Origin: Alisma plantago-aquatica
Taxonomy: Eukaryota > Streptophyta > Magnoliopsida > Alismatales > Alismataceae
Reading direction: 5' to 3'
Assembly: GCA_963693085.1 (NCBI GenBank)
Contig: OY856409.1
Coordinates: 525,969,303 to 526,033,302 of the forward strand
Length of the DNA: 64,000 nt
The notes under the pieces are model-generated. The model had not been told where the DNA came from. It ran no database searches and saw nothing but the letters and a program-made list of their open reading frames with translations. Below, in pieces: positions 49,573 to 62,038 of this stretch. The translations under genes and the position numbers were made by a program. Positions within the stretch are counted from its first letter, which is position 1, and each line of letters begins with the position of its first letter.

Positions 49573-51850
49573 TTACTTATTAAGAATAATTTCACCAGAC
49601 AAACCCAACTTGAGTATGATACAGAGAAACCTAGAATGGTAGTTAAAGTCATATCTCATTGTAATAGTGATGACTACAGTCCTTAGACCCGATGTCACTA
49701 CAAAAATCACATGTTGTAGGTGTACTTTAACAAAGTCAACATGCACTTGAACAATGGTTTCCATACAAGTAGTTCTATGGTGAATTTTTGTCACTTTTGG
49801 ATCATTGTGACTGATGTAGATGTGGATGAAATTTATTCCTACTATTGGAGTGATATCCTAGGCACTTTATAAGTGAGACTATAAAATGCATGGGAATGCT
49901 CATGTAAGTGAAAATGCAACTCATGCGTTCCTCAACAGTCTACTCTGGATCAAGAAACATGGATTGAACACTATGAGGATGATGTTTTCATTCCTGAGAT
50001 TCAATTTGGATATCTAAGAAAAAGGGATAATGATCATTGTAACACTGACCACAACACTAGGTTGAAGTTCTTTACCAACACATCCAATTACTTTTGTATC
50101 AATGAAGTTTTCCTAATTACTAGTCATTATTTATGAACTCATTATATGATTATAGACATCACTGCCAATGTAGAGTGGAGCCCATAGGGTCACACACATG
50201 ATACATATGGAAGATGAGTATAATCTTAGAGACAAGTTAAATTGGATACTAAAAAGTAAAAGTAATCAATAAGAACAATGATAGAATGTATAGAAACCTA
50301 ATCACCCCATTAGAAAGTCCAATCAATTGATTGGACATACGGGTATATCAACTACAATCATAGAAGCCTAATCACTCGATTGGAAGGTCCCATAAATTGG
50401 GTGGACATATTGGTAAATCAAATAGAAAATCCAGTTGGTCATCTGAGGTGAGATCATCCCAAATGGTTGATTGGAGAGTATGGTTGATGGATTAGACAAT
50501 ATCAACCAAACGATCAATTCAGAAGTCCAATATTTAAAAGGATCAGATTAGTTAAGTGTTGATCGATTCTAGAACATTCTGATCCTAACTAGTCTATCAA
50601 TAGGTCAAGACAATTTATCGAGTAGTTTGTCCACTAGTCATAGTTTAATTGCAACAACAGTTGCCTTTTTGTGTTTTTCGTTTTGAGAAACCTCTTTCTG
50701 CCTCTCCTACATAAAGGAGAATGATGACCCGGGTTTCACATGGTCTCTTTTATTTGAAACCTACTCTTCATTACCACAAGATAAAAATAGAGAAGGATAA
50801 AGAGTGAAACACTATCACATTGCCAACCAAAAGTATGTTCCTTTCCCACTAGCAAAACTAGTGAATCGATGAGTTCATTCTCATTCATGAGAACTATGTA
50901 GAGTTGCATATGTTATACAATTGCATTGGGAGGATGTCATCAACGACCATATGTGCATCATTTAGATTGGAACACATCACCTAGCGTAAGTAAAATCATT
51001 AGATCTACTCTGCTATGAGATATTTCTCACATCCCTCCTTCATGATACATCATTATTGATGAGATTTTTCTCTACTAAACATAGAAGGTTTTAATTTTAC
51101 TATGTATCTCACTTGTATATTTCCCAAAAGTTGTTATTAATGTTCCTCTCTAGGCAAAAAATATGTGGTCAAATTTCGTCTAGGAAAAAATGTGTGTCTC
51201 AAATTAGAGAATGTTCTATCATGTGAGAAAAATTTATGCACCTAGTTGATCCTATGGTGGGACACTACTTTTACTTTGAAAAGTTCTTACATATATCTCA
51301 TTCTGATATCAGTAACTAATGTTATGCTCTTCTTTGATCTCTTTGTCATTTGGTTGGTATGTTATATGGTCATTATTTCAAAAATCTCCTACCTTGGGTT
51401 AAATCAAATGCCTCATATAAAAAGAAAATAAATGAAAGCACCATTGAAGTAACTTCTAAAGATCATAACATGATGTTTATTATTAAATTACCTTTAATAA
51501 CTAGTATGTGGTTAGTATTTAAACTTGAATTGTTGAGAAATCATACAATGATTGATTTTTGCATAAAACTATGGATTTAAAATTATCGATAATACAATAT
51601 TCACTCTTATGGTTTCTGATATTAAGAAATCATCAACATCAACCATGAATGTAAATTGAATACTATAATCACAAGAGATGTTTTTCAAGAGTAGATCTAA
51701 TAATATGTTAAAAGTATAGAGAAACTAATAGATACATAGATAAATTTTTGTCACTTTGCAACATTATGCATACTATGGACATGCATACGAGCCCTTGTTT
51801 AGTATTGATTATATTAAGAATATTATTTGTCAAGTTATAATTCTTTTCAA
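49573..51850. other. Probable copia LTR debris, no gene recognised
   Basis: The left part continues the copia LTR-like DNA interrupted by the gypsy element. Between about 50285 and 50425 a 67-68 bp unit is repeated twice (CCTAATCACYCSATTRGAAR type). CTACATAAAGGAGAATG at about 50708 could be a TATA region of an LTR. Open frames at 51246-51580 show no known motif. Confidence 0.4.
50285..50425. repeat. Tandem repeat, unit about 68 bp
   Basis: Two diverged units start near 50290 (ATAGAAACCTAATCACCCCA) and 50358 (ATAGAAGCCTAATCACTCGA), each continuing with a TTGGAAGGTCC/TTAGAAAGTCC-like and a TGGACATA-like block. Confidence 0.65.
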
Positions 51851-52892
51851 TGTTGGAAAATATTTGATTTCTAATTACTAATTTTCATATATTCCCAGGA
51901 AAATCTATAGATTATCCAATTGAAATTAAAGAACAACAATTTTAGATTTAGAAACGAATGTTGGTGAAGGCGTGTCGAAAAAACAATGTCATAAAGATAA
52001 AATTGATCGTTCCTATGCATGAGCTTCTGGGCATTTGTCCAATTATATTCAATCACTACACAATTTTGGTACTAACTCCTAGTGCTAGAAAGAGGACAAT
52101 TTTTACCATATGTTGGACCTCAAACATCACTGGAAAACAATCCATATAATTTCACACCATATGAACAATAGTAGGTTAAGGAGAGGAGAGGACGAGCTGT
52201 AAGTAGTGGTGATGTTTTCAAGAATGGCAAAGAGGATAAAGCCACACATAGTAGTAGGAAGTAGCACACAATAATCAAGAGAACAATTTATCATAAACAA
52301 TAATTCTCACTATTTTAGATTGTTTTGGTGCATCTACAAATCACCAAGATTATCTCGTTTTGTGGATGGATGTAGGAAACTAATAAGCCAACCAACTAGC
52401 CATTTTTTCCTCAAAGAAAAGATGGTTTGTGATTAGCTAAGTACATACATAAATAAGGAGACTCATACCAAATAAACAAATAGTGAACATGGAGGTAAAA
52501 GGCTATATGGTTATTCAAGGAAATTGATGATTTTAAATGGGTCATGGATTTTTTTCTCAAGAAAAGTATGGCAAGGAATTGTTAGTGATAGAGGGACTCA
52601 TGAGACAACTATAATGCCATTTAAAGAAAAAAAATAAAAAATTAAATTCAATTGAGTCTGGCATGAAACATAACAAATTCAATTCTATTTGGCAAGACAT
52701 GGTGATGCGAGATGTAAAATATTTGCATGTGTTTATTTTGAAAATATCAATACATAAGCAATCCCAATGCGCTGTAAATTTTCATGCACCGTAGAGATGC
52801 ACACACCCTTTGGTCTTTGGTCAAACTTAACTGGATCCCTCACAGGAGGCATAGAGGTTATGTAACACACAAAATAGTGCTTGTAGAATACA
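51851..52892 (-). repeat. 3' LTR of the old copia element
   Basis: Aligns by eye with 57050-57997 through shared blocks such as TTGGAAAATRTTTGATTT, GGAAGTAGCACACAA, AATCAAGAGAACA, GCCAACCAACTAG and the final AATACA. Confidence 0.75.
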
Positions 52893-53499
52893 ATTTCCCC
52901 ACATAGTACATGAACCTAAAAAATTGGAAAAGGTAAAAAGGTGACTAAACTATGCTCTTCAACATTGTTTGGTTGTGGCTTTGAACCTTACCTTTCAATG
53001 GTTTACCTAAATCTAAGATATATGGTGAACTATGCATTGATCCAGACTATCTGAGTCATATACCTATAAACCACACAAATTTAGTGACGGTACAAGGATA
53101 GGTTTGTATCAATGTGCACATTATATCCTTCACAAAATCTATTTCATGAGAATTCTAGGGCGTATGCCCAACTAATATAAAACCCAATCTAGGGTTGCAC
53201 TCACATTGTAGGGATCTCCCAAGGATGTACTGTTCTATATTGGATCCTATCAAACATATGCCCTTGACCCCACTTAGAGAAAAGTAATTCCTCTACTAGG
53301 ACATTACCAAAGGACAAAACACCATAGGGAAGTGTCTAAAGTAAAAATCTAGGATTGTGCATCCATCAAACACACACACACCTTTTTTCCCTTTCAACCT
53401 TTCTCAATGGATCCCCAATTTTGACGCTGATAGAGTTAAATTTATGGTTTTCAACTCATGGACAAAAGACCCATACCCATAAACTAACTAAATATTAGC

Positions 53500-56400
53500 T
53501 TTCTAGGTTAACTCTTTGTGAGATAACCAACAATATTCTCTATTGGTTTAACAAAATATATTGATATAACACCATGAGCAATGAAGTATCTCACCTATTT
53601 ATACCTAAATCTCATATATAGCTATCACTGGTTACCCATGAATATCTTTGTATATGACTAACCTACTATCACAATGAATTGACATACGAGGAAATTGTTT
53701 TGAAATTATATGTACACCTAGACCTAGATTTCTAAGACAATCATACTTACAACAAGCTAAATCTAAAGAGATAAAATCAGCCTCCATAGTGCATCTATCT
53801 TGCATTGTTTTCTTGAATGATTCCCAAAAAACTTCATCACCACCAAGGCAAAACATATAACCACTAATTGACTTGGTTTCATCATATAGTCCAATTCGAA
53901 TTTTTATATCTAATTACACAGCTGGGAAATTATTATAACAAAAACATAACCCATGATACATTTAAAATACCTAATGACTCAGACTAAAGCCTTATAGTGG
54001 TCAGTATTAGGACAGCAAGTTTACCTACATGGCCTACTAACAACATAAGCAATATTAGGTCCTGGAAAAGTTTTCAAGGTACATCAAGTCTCCAGTTACT
54101 TGGGCATATTCACTTTAATACCAAAGGATTACCTTTATATTTAATAATATGGAAGGATCATATGGGGTGCTAACTGGAACATAGTGAGACTGTTTAAAAG
54201 TATAACCATAAAAAGATCTAATCATATTAATAACAAAGACAACATCAAAAATTCCATACTTTTTATATCAAAAACCTTGGAAAGAAAACATTTAATATCA
54301 ACAATTGTTGTAGCTTTTGATGCAAAAATCAATATCTTATCAACATGAAAGCACATTACTACAAATGCAAAATCAACTACTTAGAATAAATGTATCTATA
54401 AGATTCAACTTTTGTATGTCTATAAGATAAAGTGATTTCATCAAACTTGTCATTCCACTCCTTAGGTGATCGTTTTAGACCATACAACAATTTTGAAAGT
54501 ATGAAAATGTCATTTTCTTGTCCTTGGACCACAAAACCCTTATGTTGATCCATATAGATCTCTTCCTTACTATCACCATTAATAGAAGTAGTCTTTATAT
54601 GTATTTGATGGATTTAAATCTTGTAGTTTGTGGACAATACAACAAGGACATAGATGTAGTTAGTATTAGTTACAAGAGAATAGGTGTCAAAATAATCAAC
54701 TCTTTGCTCTTTGTAACATTTTGCTACTAGCCCGACACTAAACTTATCATTGTTACCATCTACCTTAAACTTCATTCTAAAGACCCATTTACATCTAGTA
54801 GTTTTACAACATAGAGGAAGATTTTTTAGGATTGAAGCATGATTATTTATCATAGATTCAATTTTATTATCAACAAGTTCCTTCTAGAAACCAACATATA
54901 TGGATTTCATGGAATGTTTCTATATCTTAAGTCTTCTTATACAAAAAAATGTAGAATTTGGGACCAAAGTTCATTGTAAATCTAGACATATTATCCTGAT
55001 AAAGTTCCCTTGAGGGCCTAACCACATCATCGTTCAAGGTTTATGGCTTAGGTAAAAGTATGTTGGTAATATGAGTTAAATCTTGATTGATTTTGAAGGT
55101 TCAAAATTTGAATGGACTTCACCAATTTGTTTAGGAAAACTAGTTTTGAAAGAAAATATATTTTTATAGTATGAAACACTGCATTCTTTAATCTAGAACA
55201 AATTTGATTAACGTTTCTTTAACCATATGGATGAATATTTTGTTCTTTCTTTTGGTTACATCAAGGACTGTGGGCTGTATGGGGAAGTGGTTTTATAAAT
55301 TTGAGCATGCATCTCACAAAACTATTTAAGTTCATTTGAGGTACACTCAAATCCTTCTAGCAGACCTAATTCTTTTAAGGTTCATATCGGTTGGATTCCC
55401 CTCTTGTGACTTACAAATTCTATGTCTTTTTATTTGCACTTATTTTTGTTTTAAAAATAGAAGGAACAAATATATTGAAAACTCATCGATACATGTTATA
55501 GAGTAGTGCATGCTATCACGAGTAACAAAACTATCTTGATCACATATCAATATGAACATGATTAAGTGCATATTTATTTCTTTCTATGAATCTAAGACAC
55601 TCCTAGGATATTTTTCTTTAACACATATTTGTAATATCGTCATGTATAGGAGTTTTAGGAATCAAGTTCACGGGAATCATATGCTTCAATGTATTTTTTC
55701 TCACATGTCCTAAACATGCATACTAAAAATCACAAGATATGGACGTAGAAAGAGTGGTAATGCAATTATTATGATATAAGGAGTTCCATTACAGAAAAAA
55801 ACACTAATTTCTGCTAAACTCCACTAGTTTAGCAACACCTATTTATGAAGAAAATCTAGAGATTACAACTTTGTTCCACTGGATCAACGATGTGTAACTA
55901 GATGACATAACAAAAACCTCACTAGAATGATTTTCCATGAAAGTAGGAACATATAAAATGGGTTGTAGTCTAAGGACTTTCCTACATGGGAGATTTGAGT
56001 CCAGACGTCCACAACCTCAAATGTCCTTCACAGATTCAACAAATCCCCAATAGATCACATGGAATTTTTTGTTGCATAGGTATAAGAATGATTACAATCA
56101 TAGAATAAGTGAGAAACCACTCTAGAGTTCAACCACCAATTATCATGAGTAGAAAGGAAAGAATTAAGAACATAAATATTGGTGGAATGTAACTTTTTGA
56201 AAAGAGGATGCATCGACATCCCACAAATTTCATGGTCATACATGCATTCTTAAGGGTGTGGTGAGTTTTATTCCTTTTATACTTATGGTCTTTGCAACAT
56301 TGTCAAGGTAACTAGGTTTTCTACATGCATAACAAATTCACTGACACCTAGAATCAATACACTTATTATGATAATTATGACAAAGAGATTTAGCAAAATC

Positions 56401-57000
56401 CTTATAGGAAGGAGGGAGATTTTCAATTAGAGTTGTGATTGTATACTTGTTCTAATCCTCAAGCTTATATCAACTACAATAGATGTTGAGACAATGTTCT
56501 ATTATGCAAGAAATGTGGGTTAGAACATGCTTCCTATTTATCATATTTTATTCATATTGTTGAACAAAATCATATATTTTATGCCCATAATATTTCATGA
56601 AAACCTATCATCCAAATGTTTCCAAAGCTCAAGGGAAGAAGGTACCTTATGGTATATGCCATAAAACTCATTTGAATGAGCGAAAAGGGTCATATCATGA
56701 TAAAGATAATCATTCTCTTTTGGTATATTCATTAAAGATTAATATGGAGAAAATATATCTCTATAGGTTATGATGACATAATCAAAAGAATTAGAATCAT
56801 AGTTTATAGAAGGTTCACGTTCCTTAGTTGGTGTTATAGGGGAAACTGAACCCAAAGAGGTAATCCAAAACTTCATCTTTTGTTGTGAACTTTTAACATG
56901 AAGCCACATGAATTCTTTTGGAATAAGGCTTGATTTGTTTTGGACTATCATCATGGTCCTAAATTCATATTTAGAATACAGTAAGGATTTAGATATATAG
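53500..57000 (-). pseudogene. Degenerate copia gag-pol
   Basis: Reading leftwards on the minus strand: a gag-like part about 57000-56450, the protease region with WWLNSRVVSHLFYDCNHS (about 56140, active-site DSG replaced), weak integrase traces about 55400-55250, reverse transcriptase ILKNLPLCCKTTRCKWVFRM with VDYFDTYSLVTNT (54614-54853), and RNase H MFCLGGDEVFWESFKKTMQD, then CTMEADFISLDLACCKYD (53632-53856). Many stops and frame changes. The catalytic DD pair was not found. The domain order is that of copia. This copy is inactive. Confidence 0.82.
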
Positions 57001-57049
57001 AAATAAGAAATAAAAGAAATAATAAGAAATGATATTTAGGCTTCACTAA

Positions 57050-57997
57050 TGTTGGAAAATGTTTGATTTATAATTATTATTTTATCAAACTTTTGTAGGA
57101 AAAGGAAATAGTGTCCCTATCAAAATTAAAGAGATGTAAGGTTCAAAATATCTTTGAGTTAAGGCACATCATACTAAAAACTGCAATGAAGACATAATTC
57201 AGAGTGCATGAGCTTCACATGTCTTGCTTCCTAGATTTAATTACCTTATAACTCATGTCTTGCCTCATGATGCTTGCATGAGGACAATGTTGAACCTTCA
57301 TTGGCCTTGGAATGTCACCGAAAAATATTTTGGAATGTCCCAACCATACACACAACAATAGGTGGAAAAGAAGAGACTATAATTTAGAAGTAATGGTAAT
57401 GTTATGGGTAATGGAAAGGTGGAGAATGATGCACTTAGCAGAAGGAAGCAACACACAACAAGTAAGAGAATAGTTCATCACACACAACAACCCTCATTGT
57501 ACTCAGATGTTTCTTAGTATATCTAGAAATTGATAGGATAGATCCATTTTAGAGATGAACATAGTTAATAAAGTAGCCAACCAACTAGACATTTTTACAT
57601 GAACGAATATATGGAATACAAAATTCCTACGGACTAAAAGAAATAAGAGGACTCATACCAAATATTTGACTAGTAAATCTAGATGGAAAAAAGACTAGAT
57701 GGTTATTAGAGGAGTAAATATTTTACATGGCTCAATGTCTCTTCCAAGACAATTTAGGAAAAACTTTGTTGTGAGACACTGGGACTCCACAAAAGATGCC
57801 ATTCAAAGCCAAAATAAATGAAAACATTCTAGTTCTAAAATATCAAATTGCATATAGTATATGGTCTTTAAAGAGGGATACATGACCCTTTGTCTCCACT
57901 CACACTTAAGTGGATGCCTCTCAGTTTATAAGTGCACAAGGTGGAAATAAAAGAGAGTGAGATGATATAATATACACAAAGCAATTGCTGAAATACA
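57050..57997 (-). repeat. 5' LTR of the old copia element
   Basis: Partner of 51851-52892; the same starting block also appears a third time at about 58643. Confidence 0.75.
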
Positions 57998-59177
57998 TGT
58001 CATAAACACCTTGTTACATCATACTAACAATGATTTGTGATTGTATTTGCCCTTCTGAGAGCAGTTCCTTTCTCGTCTAGTTTATATCAACTACAATAGA
58101 TACTAATATGAGGTTTTGGTGTGCAATAACATGGGTTGGAACATGCTTTCTATTTATCATATTCTATATGTACCATTGAAGGGAATAATATCATATGTCC
58201 TTAGTATTTCATTACAAACTTGTCATCTAAATCTTTTTAAGCTCAAGGGCAGAAGGTAGCTTGCGATATATGCCATAAAAATCATCCAAAAAAAATCATA
58301 TTATGAGAAAGATAATTATTTGATAGGTATTTTGATTTGAGATTAATATGGAGAAGATATATCACTATATGTTATGATGAGAGTCAAAAGAATTATAAAC
58401 ATAATTCATAGAACGTTCATGTTCCTTAGTTGATATTATAGAAAAAATTGAACCGAAGGAGATAATTCAAAACTTCATTTTTTGTTGGTAACTTTTGATG
58501 TGAAACCACATAAACTCTTTTTTCCTAAGGATAGCCTTGTCTTTAACTACCATCATGGTCCTAAGGTCCATATTAAGAATACAATAAGGATTCTAACAAA
58601 TAGACACAAGAAATAACTAGAAATGATATTTAAGCTTGACGAATTTTGGGAAATGTTTGATTTTAATTAATATTTTAGCAAACTTCCACAAGCAAATGCA
58701 ACATAAAATCCAATCAAAATTAAAGAGATGTAGGGTTCACAATAGTTTGTGGGAGCATGTCAAGCTGAACACTACCAAAAAGACAAAATTGATAGCTTCT
58801 ATCCACAAAATTAACACCTCTAGCCTCACATATTCAATTACCTTCCAACTCAAGTACTACCTCACGATGCTAGCATGATGACAATATTGAACCATTTATT
58901 GGCATGGAATGTCATCAAAAAAGAATTTGTAGAAGTCCCAACCATACACACAACATGTTGGTGGAAAAGAAGATGTGACAATATAGAAGTAAATGTAATG
59001 TTATGGGGAATGGCTTGGTGAAGAATGCCACAAACAACAACATCATGAAGTAGCACAAATAATCAAGAGAACAGTTTATCACACATAACAACCCCCATTG
59101 TATTCAAATGTTTATTAGTGTATCTAAAATTGCTAGGACATGTCCTTTTTAGAGATGAGTGTAATCAATAAAGAAGT
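57998..59177 (-). mobile_element. Fragment of a related copia: gag part plus truncated LTR
   Basis: 58080-58640 repeats, with differences, the gag zone of the neighbouring element at 56466-57040 (shared TATATCAACTACAATAGATR, GGTTRGAACATGCTT, ATATGCCATAAAA). It is followed at about 58643 by an LTR start like those at 51851 and 57050 (GGGAAATGTTTGATTTTAAT). The LTR stops abruptly at 59177 where a different LTR begins. Pol is absent. Confidence 0.72.
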
Positions 59178-61600
59178 TGTAACGACCTCAATTTTTGGAA
59201 ACCCTCAATTAAGAAAGGCCTTAAAGTTGAGAGCCATTCCAAAAAAATTTCCCAGGGATCCAGATTTTTACCAAACAATATGAAATATAAAATAATTCCA
59301 TTAAAATAACGTTTACAAAATGCTCTTCTAAAGAGTCAAATGAATTTTTACCATTAAACTATACATATACAAGAAGTCTTTAGCTCACCCTCCTTACATA
59401 GATTCATGACTTCATGTCATATCATCTGGTTTATCATGTATTTGAACATCTTATATTTTGCATGTACCTAACACAACATAAATAAAAAACACAGTCAGTA
59501 TATTAAGATATACTGGTATGTTGGGGAAATAATATATCCACATTTTGGTGTAATAACATATTCACAACAATTATTGTAACAGAAACAAAATTAACATTTT
59601 CATCAAAAATTCTCAACCTATTTTTACTCAACCTCTGGGATACCCTCTCTTAAGGTCTTGACCCTACAGTGGACCTTAGGCTACCTTCTAAACCTAGAGC
59701 TATGTGCCATGTTGGTCTTCCCAATCTGGGGCCTGACTCATATGACCTTCCCACTCTGGGGCCTGGTCCTAGTCATCTCCATGACTCTCATTCTTACTAA
59801 TCTCAAACCCAAAGTTGGTATGAGGGATCCGAGAAAGTCATGTGCACCTAATGTGATATCCATAGTGACTTTATAGATTTCATAAAATAAATAATTAAGA
59901 AAGCATTTATTTGCAATCCATTGAAGAAAACTCTGAGAAACCATGGAAGTCAATTATGTCAAGTAGTCCTAAGTGTAACTACATACATTAATGGTGAGCC
60001 ATGTAAATTATCATGTAGAATATAATGCAAGCATATTATCCAATCAAGCAAGCAAACCAAGCAATCAACTTCTATCTGCATGTATATAAATCCTAAAGTG
60101 TCAGTATCATGTTAATCATATTAAACCCTACTCATTCCTATTCTATATTTTAGGGTTCCCTTGTTATGGATTTATCATTAGGGTAATAATTCGATACTCG
60201 AATTCCCATGTTCATTGATTTAATATTCAAGAAACCTAATTCATATTATTATCATATCCACCATGTGATTTCATTAGGAACACTTCTATCAGATTAGCTA
60301 CATTAAGGTTATAAAAAGTTACATTATTAATGTTCAAGATCTTAATTACACATTTTAAGGATCATCCGTTCTAGAAAATCTAATTTCATATCGTTATGAT
60401 CATAACCATGTTATATTATCATTATAGTCCACAATATAAGATAATATCATGAAAGAGATGTTTTTAACATATTCAACATGTTAATACCCAAATCTAGGGT
60501 TTTAATGCTTTAATCACCTTTCTAACACATGTTAGCATTACTCTAGGAGATAGGATTAGAATTAGGCCTTCTTTATATTTATTTAGGTTCATATCATTTT
60601 TATGATCAATTTTCATATATAACTTATTTTTATCAGAGCTACAAATAATATTCTAGAATTATTTTAAGATTTGTGTTACCTGATCCAATCAGGACTTGAC
60701 ACATCAGTAACTATTATTTTCTTATTTTTTAGGCTGACTTAGCTGTGAAAAGATGCCCTCATCCTTATATCTTGAACAATAGAGTCATTTGCCTCATTTC
60801 CTTCGTTCTCCTCGCACTAGGGTGACCCCGCTTACGAAGTCTGATGACGAACACTCATCCACATAGCATGACCTCATGCCCTGCACCACCAAAGGTGCCA
60901 TGCTAGCACTCATCTTCTCACCATCATGCACCTCCCACTAGTGCTCCCCTTCCATGCACACACTCCTTCCTTCTTCAAACCTTCCCCCTTTCTTACAAAA
61001 AGCATCATCATGAGCATGTGCTCTGGATATTTCATTAGTCACCACCATACACCACCAACTCCCCACATCTACATGTCGGTGTGGATCCATCACCCGCCAT
61101 CATCTAGAGAAGCTTTAGAGGTTTCTATTGGAATATCCCTGATCGTACAGCCACCCAACGAACCCTCTGTAGATTCCATGCCCAAATATGGGCAGGGCAG
61201 GTCTCCGACTACCCTAAGGAGGAGTCCAGGTGAGAAGGGTATCTTGGACGGGTTTCCACTATCCAACAAATGGTTCCACACCCTTATCCACAGTTACACC
61301 ATCCTACGACTATTCTCCTCTCATCTCCTTCTACATGTGAGAGATAGAAGAGGTGTTTGTGGAAACAATGGAAGGGATGGCATTTTATAGGCACGAATGC
61401 CCATAGGGTTAGACTAAGAGAGGGATGGGAAAAGTGCAACAACTATGGTGAGTTAATCTTTTTTAGAAATCATAGAGGGAGGATAGTTGTTGCTACGACT
61501 GAACCACCAAAAGGACTTCCTCCTATCTTTCCTCGTATGGATGGTGGATGAAGGTAGGGTTTTGGATTTTGCCAAAGTTTGAAACAAAAAGGAAGTTACT
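59178..61600 (+). mobile_element. Gypsy-like LTR remnant
   Basis: It begins TGTAACGACCTCAATTTTTG, the typical start of many plant gypsy LTRs, exactly where the copia LTR homology breaks. The style of the sequence (non-coding, a 30-bp CTTCCCAATCTGGGGCCTG duplication at 59717-59776, C-rich middle) fits an LTR. No second LTR, coding region or target duplication was found, and the right end is a guess. The 154-codon open frame at 60926-61390 has no known motif. Confidence 0.45.
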
Positions 61601-62038
61601 TAATGCATTTCCCTTGCTCTTCAAGAAAACCATATAATTAAATTATCTTGATCCCAATTAATTTACTTACTTTCAACTTTTAGAATTTATCTTTCTGAAC
61701 GTTGGTCTCATATCATATGGAAAGTCACTTTTGTCTACATTATTCTTTGTCTTTCCCTCAACACTAGATTTTCTTAAATCAATTTTCCTCTCTTCAAGGA
61801 AACTTATAACGCTTTTACCAATCTATATCTAGTAAATTGAGATTTTTTAGTTTAGCTGTCTTATATTGGACTTGTTCTTTTAATATTATTTAAAACAATA
61901 CCATTATCCCATTACATATCCTTTTTCTTAGAATACCCCACTTTCCTTTATTATTTTGAAGTATACAAAATAGATAACTGAAATATTCTTGTTTGATGCC
62001 TCAAACATGGTGTTGTCAATAATGGCTAGAATATTATT
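61601..62038. other. AT-rich interval between the LTR remnant and the LINE tail
   Basis: About 440 bp with no recognisable feature; possibly the remaining part of the LTR at 59178. Confidence 0.4.

Larger units (their letters stand above)
51851..57997 (-). mobile_element. Ty1/copia element, old copy with both LTRs
   Basis: Diverged direct repeats 51851-52892 and 57050-57997 both start TGTTGGAAAAT and end AATACA on the plus strand. They enclose degenerate copia pol on the minus strand. Beside the left LTR the minus strand reads GTGGGGAAAT before TGTATTC, a plausible polypurine tract and LTR start. The LTRs differ by many substitutions and indels, so the insertion is old. No matching target duplication is visible (TTCAA on the left, TGTCA on the right), and the primer-binding site is not recognisable. 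Confidence 0.78.

Noticed and set aside
60926..61390. 154-codon open frame
   Set aside because: No known domain, an internal overlapping frame on the other strand, and its place in an LTR-like stretch make chance most likely.
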